Shown: in pieces, positions 1 through 5,098 of the stretch | How the letters are laid out: every line of letters starts with the position of its first letter | Position numbering within the stretch: the stretch's first letter is position 1 | Origin: an uncultured Clostridia bacterium | Lineage (GTDB): Bacteria > Bacillota > Clostridia > Oscillospirales > Acutalibacteraceae | Reading direction: 5' to 3' | NCBI GenBank assembly: GCA_947165115.1 | Contig: CAMUZD010000094.1 | Coordinates: 1-6,557 of the forward strand | DNA length: 6,557 bases | Notes under the pieces: model-generated | Told to the model about the DNA's origin: nothing | Database searches by the model: none | Seen by the model: only the letters and a program-made list of their open reading frames with translations | Translations under genes and position numbers: made by a program

Positions 1-510
1 GATTTCCGTCATATTTTCGGTCTGGTTTTCCAGAATTTCAATCTCTTCCCGCACTATACGGTGCTGAAAAATATGATGGACGCGCCCGTTTCCGTTATGA
101 AGCGCGACAAAAACGAGGTCCGCGAGGAATGCCTTGCGCTCCTTCGCAAGATGGGGCTTGAGGATAAGGCGGATTCTTACCCCGGATTGCTCTCCGGCGG
201 TCAGCAACAGCGTGTTTCAATAGTCCGCGCTCTTGCGATGAATCCCGAAATTCTCTTCTTTGACGAGCCGACATCGGCGCTCGATCCCGAGCTTACAGGT
301 GAAGTGCTCAAGGTTATAAAACAGCTCGCCGAGGAGAAAATGACAATGGTTATCGTCACTCACGAGATGGCCTTTGCCCGCGCCGTTTCAGACAGGGTAA
401 TCTTTATGGACGGCGGCGTGATAGTCGAGCAGGGAGACCCCGAGGAGGTCTTCGGCAACACGCAGAGCGAGAGAATGAAACAGTTCCTTCAGAATTACAA
501 CAAAGTATGA
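1..510 (+). CDS. Polar amino acid ABC transporter, ATP-binding subunit (GlnQ-like), 5' end missing
   Basis: This is the ATPase that energises uptake of a polar amino acid by an ABC importer at the inner face of the membrane. The frame is open from base 1, so the gene begins upstream; 169 residues are visible and roughly the first 70, with Walker A, are missing from a family of about 240. Visible in order: the Q-loop in [13 protein letters not shown] (residues 9-21), signature LSGGQQQR (64-71), Walker B ILFFDE (84-89), D-loop SALD (92-95) and H-loop VTHEM (His121). The LSGGQQQR and FNLFPHxTVLxN pattern is typical of the GlnQ/HisP/ArtP group, as is the short C-terminus without a regulatory domain. 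The GTG at 61 lies inside the conserved Q-loop region and is not the start. The stop overlaps the next start as ATGA, so the two genes are co-transcribed and probably translationally coupled. The exact substrate cannot be read from the ATPase. Confidence 0.95.
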   Translation, partial: DFRHIFGLVFQNFNLFPHYTVLKNMMDAPVSVMKRDKNEVREECLALLRKMGLEDKADSYPGLLSGGQQQRVSIVRALAMNPEILFFDEPTSALDPELTGEVLKVIKQLAEEKMTMVIVTHEMAFARAVSDRVIFMDGGVIVEQGDPEEVFGNTQSERMKQFLQNYNKV

Positions 511-1259
511 TTTCATATTATTATGTTGACCCCACGGGCAATATCACCCTGCTGGTCGATTCGCCCGTGCCGCCCGATAAACGGGCAAAAACGGCCGAGA
601 AACTCATGCTCGCCGAGCCCGGCGCTGAGCAGGTCGGCTTCATCGACGGCAAGAATCTGAATATGGCGGGCGGCGAATTCTGCGGCAACGCGACTCTCTC
701 CGCCGCCGCTGTTTACTGCCTCAAAAACGACCTTGAAAAAGCGGAAACAGATATGACCGTCAGCGGAGTGAAAAACTCCGTAAAAGTCAGAATCGAAAAG
801 ACGGGCGAAAGCACATATTCCGGCGAGGTTGAGATGCCCGGAGCGCAGAGCATCGGGGAAATCGAGCTCACGCTCGGCGGTAAAAAAATAAACGCCCCGC
901 TCGTTGATTTCGGGAGCATTTCGCATATTATCCTGACGGAAAAAGCGGACAGGGCCGAATGCGAAAAGGAGATCGTGCGCGCTTGCAGAGAACTCGGCGC
1001 GGGCGCCCTCGGCATTATGCTCGTTAACGGCGAAAAGCTGACTCCGCTCGTCTATGTTCCCGAGCCCGAAACGCTGGTCTGGGAAAGCAGCTGCGCGAGC
1101 GGCACAACGGCGGCAGGCATTTATTTCGCCTCAAAAAACGGCGGAGCTTTCTCGGGCGTATTCACAGAGCCCGGCGGCGCCCTCGGAATTTCCGTCTCCC
1201 CCGGCAGTCCGCCCGTTCTCAGCGGCAGAGCCGGAATAAAAGCGATAAAACAATTCTGA
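507..1259 (+). CDS. DapF-superfamily protein, probable PLP-independent amino acid racemase/epimerase
   Basis: This 250-residue protein has the two-half layout of the diaminopimelate epimerase/PhzF fold. The N-terminal [11 protein letters not shown] (residues 8-18) sits where DapF has its GNDF segment. [12 protein letters not shown] (55-66) carries the first catalytic cysteine, Cys59, and [11 protein letters not shown] (194-204) the second, Cys196. Both cysteines of the two-base racemisation mechanism are therefore present, which argues against a PhzF-type isomerase, where an acidic residue acts. The first motif reads CGNATL rather than the CGNGxR of DapF, and DapF's ERG segment before the second cysteine is replaced by LVWESS. 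A true DapF is thus unlikely; a relative such as the histidine racemases of this superfamily (CntK type) is a better guess. It overlaps the ABC ATPase gene by four bases and has no strong Shine-Dalgarno site of its own, so translation probably depends on the upstream gene. This suggests interconversion of the D and L forms of the imported amino acid. The fold is well supported; the substrate is inference. Confidence 0.8.
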   Translation: MISYYYVDPTGNITLLVDSPVPPDKRAKTAEKLMLAEPGAEQVGFIDGKNLNMAGGEFCGNATLSAAAVYCLKNDLEKAETDMTVSGVKNSVKVRIEKTGESTYSGEVEMPGAQSIGEIELTLGGKKINAPLVDFGSISHIILTEKADRAECEKEIVRACRELGAGALGIMLVNGEKLTPLVYVPEPETLVWESSCASGTTAAGIYFASKNGGAFSGVFTEPGGALGISVSPGSPPVLSGRAGIKAIKQF

Positions 1260-1263
1260 ATTC

Positions 1264-1287
1264 TCCCTCCTTCACGGAGGGATTTTT
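1264..1287 (+). terminator. Intrinsic terminator after the transporter/racemase operon
   Basis: A perfect 7-bp stem, TCCCTCC (1264-1270) with GGAGGGA (1276-1282), closes a TTCAC loop and is followed at once by five T (1283-1287). It begins five bases after the racemase stop codon and separates that operon from the guaA promoter. Confidence 0.9.
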
Positions 1288-1323
1288 CATTTAAAAATAT
1301 TTTTTCCCGCCCTCATTTTTTTA

Positions 1324-1352
1324 TTGAAATGCAAAAATAATTGCAGTATAAT
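1324..1352 (+). promoter_or_regulatory. Sigma-A-type promoter of guaA
   Basis: TTGAAA (1324-1329) and TATAAT (1347-1352) are separated by exactly 17 bases: a one-mismatch -35 and a perfect -10. The predicted start of transcription near 1359 gives a leader of about 36 bases, too short for a purine riboswitch. A second, overlapping arrangement is possible: TTGCAG (1341-1346), 17 bases, then TTTAAT (1364-1369). Confidence 0.75.
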
Positions 1353-1377
1353 TATTATGTTAATTTAATACTGCAAT
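1340..1377. promoter_or_regulatory. 10-bp inverted repeat around the guaA -10 box, candidate operator
   Basis: ATTGCAGTAT (1340-1349) and ATACTGCAAT (1368-1377) are perfect reverse complements separated by 18 bases. The left arm enters the -10 box and lies upstream of the predicted transcription start, so the full pair cannot form in the mRNA from that promoter. It therefore looks like a DNA site, for example for a repressor that blocks the promoter. It does not resemble the PurR boxes of Bacillus. Arm centres are 28 bases apart. The function is inferred from position only. Confidence 0.5.
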
Positions 1378-1381
1378 CTAT

Positions 1382-1387
1382 GGAGGG
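1382..1387 (+). promoter_or_regulatory. Ribosome binding site that fixes the guaA start
   Basis: GGAGGG lies eight bases upstream of ATG 1395 (counted from the end of GGAGG), which is ideal. The earlier in-frame TTG at 1341 lies within the promoter, and the ATG at 1380 overlaps this site, so neither is a credible start. Confidence 0.85.
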
Positions 1388-1394
1388 AAAGTGT

Positions 1395-2378
1395 ATGACA
1401 GACATCAGAAGACCCGAAAACATGGAGAGAATCACGACTCCCGAGCTTGCTCAGGCATTTATCGACGAGCAGGTCAAGCTTCTGCGCGAGCAGATCGGCT
1501 CGGATAAGGTTCTCCTCGCGCTCTCGGGCGGCGTTGATTCATCGGTCGTCGCGGCTCTGCTTATCAAGGCGGTCGGCGATCAGCTCGTAGCGGTTCACGT
1601 AAACCACGGCCTGCTCAGAAAGGGCGAGCCCGAGCAGGTTCAGCGCGTATTCCGCGATGAAATGAAGGCAAATCTCATCTATGTTGACGCTGTTGACAGA
1701 TTCCTCGACAAGCTCGCGGGCGTCAGCGATCCCGAGCAGAAGAGAATGATAATCGGCGGCGAATTCATCGAAGTTTTCGCAGAGGAAGCCCGCAAGCTCG
1801 ACGGCATAAAGTTCCTCGCTCAGGGCACAATCTGGCCCGATATTCTCGAGAGCGAAAAGGGCATCAAGGCGCATCATAACGCAGGCGGCCTGCCCGAGGA
1901 TCTCAGATTCGAGCTCGTAGAGCCCGTTCGCATCCTCTTCAAGGACGAAGTCAGAGCGGTCGGCTCGGCTCTCGGCCTGCCCGACAACATGGTTTACCGT
2001 CAGCCGTTCCCGGGTCCCGGCCTCGGAGTACGCTGCCCCGGCGCTATAACAAGAGACAGGCTTGAGGCGGTCAGGGAGGCAGATGCGATTCTGCGCGAGG
2101 AATTCGCGAAGAACGGTCTTGAAGGCAAGGTATGGCAGTATTTCACCGTCGTTCCCGATTTCAAATCAACCGGTATCAAGGACGGCGAGAGATGCTTCGA
2201 ATGGCCCGTAATCATCCGCGCGGTCAACACCCGCGACGCGATGACCGCAACGGTCGAGAATGTCCCGTTTGAGCTTATGCAGCATATCACTCAGCGCATC
2301 ATCACAGAGGTCAAGGGCGTAAACAGAGTTCTCTACGATTTCACCCCGAAGCCGACGGCGACCATCGAATACGAATAA
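1395..2378 (+). CDS. guaA: GMP synthase, ATP-pyrophosphatase (synthetase) subunit without glutaminase domain
   Basis: The protein aminates XMP to GMP through an adenylyl-XMP intermediate, the last step of guanine nucleotide synthesis in the cytosol. At 327 residues it matches only the C-terminal two thirds of the usual 500-plus-residue bacterial GuaA. The PP-loop SGGVDSS is at residues 44-50. It is followed by the family segments VNHGLLRKGE, LAQGTIWPDILES, KAHHNAGGLPEDLRFELVEP and RQPFPGPGLG, and by the dimerisation domain ending KPTATIEYE, equivalent to the KPPATIEWE end of full-length GuaA. The N-terminus starts cleanly before the synthetase domain with its own promoter and ribosome binding site, so this is a genuine short form, as in the archaeal GuaAb arrangement, and not a truncation. 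No class I amidotransferase gene is adjacent. Ammonia must come from a separately encoded glutaminase subunit or from free ammonium. The gene appears monocistronic, flanked by terminators. Confidence 0.95.
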   Translation: MTDIRRPENMERITTPELAQAFIDEQVKLLREQIGSDKVLLALSGGVDSSVVAALLIKAVGDQLVAVHVNHGLLRKGEPEQVQRVFRDEMKANLIYVDAVDRFLDKLAGVSDPEQKRMIIGGEFIEVFAEEARKLDGIKFLAQGTIWPDILESEKGIKAHHNAGGLPEDLRFELVEPVRILFKDEVRAVGSALGLPDNMVYRQPFPGPGLGVRCPGAITRDRLEAVREADAILREEFAKNGLEGKVWQYFTVVPDFKSTGIKDGERCFEWPVIIRAVNTRDAMTATVENVPFELMQHITQRIITEVKGVNRVLYDFTPKPTATIEYE

Positions 2379-2441
2379 TAAAAACTATCATTATTCAAAA
2401 TCAATTACTCTGAAAATCTAAAATAAAATTATCGTCTTTTT

Positions 2442-2480
2442 CGGACTTGTGTTATCAGACACAAGTCCGTTTATTTTTTT
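2442..2480 (+). terminator. Intrinsic terminator of guaA
   Basis: CGGACTTGTG (2442-2451) pairs perfectly with CACAAGTCCG (2460-2469); a further T-A pair can close the loop. It is followed by TTT-A-TTTTTTT (2470-2480). It lies 63 bases after the guaA stop. No T-tract follows on the opposite strand, so it works in the guaA direction only. Confidence 0.93.
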
Positions 2481-2669
2481 GTTTAAAGCCCGGACTCAAA
2501 AAAACAAACTCAAATAAATCTAATTGATTTATTTGGAAAAAGACTCATTAAAAGGAATATTAAAAAGAAAAAAATAAAAAGCAAAAAAATAATTTAATTA
2601 TCTTTTTAAAATCCTTGAAAAATAAGCAATTTAATAATCCATTTAATAAAAATTTTACCAAAAAAATAA

Positions 2670-2700
2670 TCCGGATAATTATCAATATAATTATCTCGGA
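2670..2700. repeat. 13-bp inverted repeat (hairpin) in the centre of the AT-rich spacer
   Basis: TCCGGATAATTAT (2670-2682) pairs with 2687-2700 across a CAAT loop, giving 13 base pairs with one bulged T at 2696. The left arm with the first loop base contains the palindrome GATAATTATC (2674-2683). The nearest T-run starts 18 bases later, so this is not a standard intrinsic terminator. It holds most of the few G/C bases of the spacer. Confidence 0.6.
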
Positions 2701-2781
2701 ATAATCAATTTAATAAACTTTTTTTATAATTAATCTTTTTAATTTTTAATCATTTTTTGAAATCCTTTTTTATTCTCTTTT

Positions 2782-2807
2782 TTTATCTTTTTTCTTTATC
2801 TTTTTTC
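2782..2807. repeat. Tandem duplication of a 13-base pyrimidine-rich unit
   Basis: TTTATCTTTTTTC occurs twice head to tail (2782-2794 and 2795-2807) without a mismatch, and a degenerate third copy precedes it (about 2769-2781). It lies in a T-rich tract that runs into CGCGAGAGAG. It most likely arose by slippage. Confidence 0.75.
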
Positions 2808-2873
2808 GCGAGAGAGAATAATTGAAATTTAGATATTGAGAATAAATGAGGTTGAACAGGAACAAAAACAAAA

Positions 2874-2896
2874 CTCCCGGAGCAAAACTCCGGGAG
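2874..2896. terminator. Bidirectional intrinsic terminator closing the minus-strand operon
   Basis: CTCCCGGAG (2874-2882) and CTCCGGGAG (2888-2896) form a perfect 9-bp stem with a CAAAA loop. On the minus strand the stem is followed by TTTTGTTTTTG, and on the + strand by AATTTTT. It begins 14 bases after the stop of the last minus-strand gene, for which it is the expected terminator. It also protects that operon from read-through from guaA. Confidence 0.9.
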
Positions 2897-2910
2897 AATT
2901 TTTATTCCTT

Positions 2911-3453
2911 TTACAGCGTCAGCAATATATGCAGAACTATGAATGCGATTGCGAGCAGGAAGTTGATGCAGTTCCTTTCGAAGAAGGCGCCGATTCTTGT
3001 AACGAGTGCGAGGGGGAAGGCAAGAATTCTGAGAATCAGCGGCGCTTTCTTTTCGGTATATGCCAGATGCCAGTAGGTCAGTATATCCTCGGTCAGCGGG
3101 AAGAGGCTGCAGAGGAACGACACGCCGAGATAGATGAGAACCACATAAAAGATAAACATTCCGAGCGAGTCATAGGGAGTGATGCCCATATAGAAGATAT
3201 TGAGCACTCCCGCGTAGAGGAACGCCATGCCGGCGTTGAACATCATGAAGCCGGGGCCGGTCGCCATGAGCCAGGCGGACCAGTGGGTTGTCGCGAGCGC
3301 GTGCTCTACATGGCCGCAGGCCTCGTCGGCTCTGAGATAGCCTTCGCTCTCGACGGGCAGATGAAGAATCTTGCAGGTCAGATGCTCCCAGAAGCCGCGG
3401 ATGTATGTGCCCGGGAAGAGTATGAATTTGAAGATAACATAAATCAGTCTCAT
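2911..3453 (-). CDS. Unrecognised multi-span membrane protein, possible degenerate M50-like scaffold
   Basis: This 180-residue protein is mostly hydrophobic, with likely membrane segments at about residues 3-18, 64-90, 98-119, 138-157 and 162-180. Between the first two lies a polar loop rich in histidine and cysteine: WEHLTC (His24, Cys27), CGHVEH (Cys46, His48, His51) and TTHW (His57). From memory, FPGT at 13-16 followed by RGFWEHLTCKIL lines up with the FPGTxxHELSHALACKLL pattern of membrane zincin-like (M50/site-2 protease) relatives, but the HExxH positions read RGFWE, so the classic zinc site would be lost. FPLTED (118-123) could be a remnant of the family's later acidic ligand region. 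That relationship is an inference. The start ATG overlaps the stop of the upstream gene as ATGA, so the two proteins are made together and probably interact. The gene is followed directly by a terminator. No firm function can be given. Confidence 0.8.
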   Translation of the reverse strand: MRLIYVIFKFILFPGTYIRGFWEHLTCKILHLPVESEGYLRADEACGHVEHALATTHWSAWLMATGPGFMMFNAGMAFLYAGVLNIFYMGITPYDSLGMFIFYVVLIYLGVSFLCSLFPLTEDILTYWHLAYTEKKAPLILRILAFPLALVTRIGAFFERNCINFLLAIAFIVLHILLTL

Positions 3454-5018
3454 ATAAGGTCACACACTCCTTTCGTCACGGCATCCTTGACATCGAGCTT
3501 GCCCTCGATAATCTGACGGACGGTATCCGTCGTGAAGTTGCGGTCCTTGAAGGAATCGATGATGTCGCCTATATGCTCGGCGTTTTCGGTATCCTTCTCG
3601 CCGTATTTATCGGCAAGGAAAGCGCTGACATAGAGGGTCGCGTAGATTTCCTCGGTCATCGCGCTTGAATCGTTATAATAGGAAGCGCGGTAATATGCCT
3701 TTTCGTCGGCGAGGTAAGCCTGCTCATAAGCCTCGTCATATTTACCCTGAGCGAGATAGGCGAGGGCGAGCTGGCGGTTGTATTCGGGAATCAGCTCATA
3801 GAGCTGCTGAGCGACGTCGACGGTCTCTTCAACCTCATCATAATCGCCGCGGACTCTCGCGAGCCAGATGAGAAGCTGATAGCCGGTGTCAGAGAAGGTG
3901 TTTTCGGTCGTGAGGTTGTTCGCGCAGTAGTTGTTGATTTCGGCCTCTGCCTTGTCGAGCTCGTTTCTCTTGAGATAGATTCTCGCGAGCTGCTTGACGG
4001 GCTTTTCATCGGAGAGATCGCGCTTTCTGAGCTCATCGATGATTTTCATCGCGTCATCGTCTTTATCGCGCTTAATCAGCGAATCAATATACTGAGTGAG
4101 ATAGAGGAATCCCCAGTCGGCGCCCGCCTTGTCCCTGCTCTCATAGGTCTTGTCAAGATAGCCGTAAACAATATCGTCGCCCATTTCGCACATGCCGGCG
4201 ATATCATAGCAGTAGAGATTGAGGAGCTGCTCGTCAATCCCTTCCTGCCCGCGGAGTTTTTCAAGCTCTTCGAGAGCGGGCTTGCCGTCCTCGGGCGTGG
4301 TCTTTTCGGTATTCACGATTTTATCGTAAATATCCTCGACCTTGAGATACATATCCTCATATTTCTTGTATATTTCCGAATTCTTTTTGACGGCGCGGCT
4401 GTGTTCCTGATACTCCGCCGCTCCCGGGCTGTCGAAAATATACTGCTTATACTGTTCGGAAACGAGGGGATTGTAGAATTTCACGCTCGCCTTGAAAATC
4501 TTGTTGTCAAGCGAGGAGCCGGTCTGCAGGAATTTATCCGCAAACGAAAGGCCCGAAAGCGAGCTGCTGACATTTGAGGCAACCTCGTCCGCCTTCCTGA
4601 AAGATTCGATGGCGGAATACATAATATGACCGGTCTGATAGATATGCCCCTCGAAAACCTGGAGCGAGGGCAGAGCGGAAATGCAGACGATTATAAACGC
4701 GGCGAGAGAGCCGATGAGGGCAACCGCGCCCGCGACATAGCGGAAAAAGCCGATATGCGTCTTGACATATTTGCGCTCGCACTTGCGGCAGTATTCGTGG
4801 CCGCGAGCGGCCTTCTCCGATTTACAGCCGGGGCAGATTTTTTCCTCTTCTTCCTCTTCCACGACTTCTTCGGCTTCGGAATTCCCGGAATCTTCGGTAT
4901 CTTCCGCTACGGCTTCTCCGGCCTCTTCTTTTGCCGTGTCCTCTGCCGCCTCGACGGCTTCGGTCAGTTCTTCTTTGTTTTCTTCTTCGGGGATGTTGTT
5001 CAAATTCTCGTTATCCAA
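3450..5018 (-). CDS. Acidic N-terminus / zinc ribbon / single-span membrane protein with outer TPR region
   Basis: The 522-residue protein has a clear layout. Residues 1-60 are low-complexity and very acidic (27 Glu or Asp, with six consecutive Glu at 54-59). Next comes a CxxC-x11-CxxC zinc ribbon (Cys62, Cys65, Cys77, Cys80), a basic stretch (ERKYVKTH) and one membrane span at about 91-114. The basic flank predicts the N-terminus and ribbon in the cytoplasm and the remaining 400 or so residues outside. That outer part is helical and Tyr/Asp/Glu-rich, with TPR-like repeats at about 325-366 and 378-440 (for example LALAYLAQGKYDEAYEQA). The start is TTG at 5018, eight bases after an AAAGGGG site; no in-frame ATG or GTG is suitably placed. 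It lies 80 bases downstream of yifB and overlaps the membrane-protein gene by four bases. A scaffold or sensor role at the envelope is plausible, but no specific function is recognised. Confidence 0.85.
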   Translation of the reverse strand: MDNENLNNIPEEENKEELTEAVEAAEDTAKEEAGEAVAEDTEDSGNSEAEEVVEEEEEEKICPGCKSEKAARGHEYCRKCERKYVKTHIGFFRYVAGAVALIGSLAAFIIVCISALPSLQVFEGHIYQTGHIMYSAIESFRKADEVASNVSSSLSGLSFADKFLQTGSSLDNKIFKASVKFYNPLVSEQYKQYIFDSPGAAEYQEHSRAVKKNSEIYKKYEDMYLKVEDIYDKIVNTEKTTPEDGKPALEELEKLRGQEGIDEQLLNLYCYDIAGMCEMGDDIVYGYLDKTYESRDKAGADWGFLYLTQYIDSLIKRDKDDDAMKIIDELRKRDLSDEKPVKQLARIYLKRNELDKAEAEINNYCANNLTTENTFSDTGYQLLIWLARVRGDYDEVEETVDVAQQLYELIPEYNRQLALAYLAQGKYDEAYEQAYLADEKAYYRASYYNDSSAMTEEIYATLYVSAFLADKYGEKDTENAEHIGDIIDSFKDRNFTTDTVRQIIEGKLDVKDAVTKGVCDLI

Positions 5019-5026
5019 ACATATCG

Positions 5027-5033
5027 CCCCTTT
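5027..5033 (-). promoter_or_regulatory. Ribosome binding site supporting a TTG start
   Basis: On the minus strand AAAGGGG ends eight bases before TTG 5018. An ATG at 5022-5020 is only four bases from this site, is in another frame and reads Met-Phe-Gly-stop, its stop TAA lying inside the first codons of the TTG gene. The TTG is therefore the credible start. Confidence 0.7.
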
Positions 5034-5043
5034 CTTATGTGAT

Positions 5044-5063
5044 AAATAAATGTCAATTTATTT
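5044..5063. repeat. 8-bp inverted repeat in the yifB/zinc-ribbon gene spacer
   Basis: AAATAAAT (5044-5051), GTCA, then ATTTATTT (5056-5063) form a perfect palindrome in the 80-base spacer (5019-5098). Pure A/T arms make a weak terminator unlikely. On the minus strand it contains TTGACA (5056-5051), but no matching -10 box follows at 16-18 bases. No other strong signal is seen in this spacer, so read-through from yifB is likely. Confidence 0.45.
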
Positions 5064-5098
5064 TAATTTATAAAACTTAATGCAACCTTAATCCGTCC

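Larger units (their letters stand above)
2481..2873. other. Very AT-rich non-coding spacer between convergent transcription units
   Basis: About 390 bases hold no credible gene on either strand: minus-strand ATGs reach stops within a dozen codons and no ribosome binding site is seen. By hand count 2521-2800 is about 15% G+C, against about 65% in a sampled stretch of guaA. The left part (2545-2592) is A-rich on the + strand and the right part (2719-2806) T-rich, so the two could pair as a long imperfect inverted repeat. CAATTTAATAA occurs at 2627-2637 and 2706-2716 within loosely repeated AT-rich stretches. I find no DnaA box cluster, tRNA or recognisable RNA gene. It may simply be a convergent spacer. 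Confidence 0.7.

Noticed and set aside
507..1259. Calling this gene dapF (diaminopimelate epimerase)
   Set aside because: The catalytic cysteines fit, but CGNGxR and the ERG segment of DapF are not present, and the coupling to an amino acid transporter argues for another substrate.
1288..1394. Purine riboswitch upstream of guaA
   Set aside because: The leader from the predicted start is about 36 bases and no conserved aptamer core or terminator stem lies between promoter and start codon.
1341..1394. Longer GuaA starting at TTG 1341
   Set aside because: The extension lies in the -10 region and inverted repeat, has no family similarity, and the strong ribosome binding site serves ATG 1395.
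2481..2873. Replication origin or partition site in the AT-rich spacer
   Set aside because: No TTATCCACA-like DnaA boxes, no iterons and no replication or partition genes nearby; AT-richness alone is not enough.
2836..3516. Long plus-strand open frame (226 codons) over the convergent end
   Set aside because: It is the antisense shadow of the minus-strand genes: it runs through the bidirectional terminator and yields a His/Glu-rich hydrophilic protein opposite a membrane protein, and its strand has no supporting context. The minus-strand gene has an ATGA coupling and a terminator.
4626..5042. Plus-strand frame of 138 codons with Phe-rich C-terminus
   Set aside because: Antisense of the acidic Glu-rich N-terminus (GAA/GAG read backwards gives TTC/CTC), without a ribosome binding site.
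5031..5056. Promoter with -35 TTGACA on the minus strand in the yifB spacer
   Set aside because: The hexamer is perfect, but at a 16-18 base spacing there is only AAGAAAGGGG, which is the ribosome binding site and not a -10 box.
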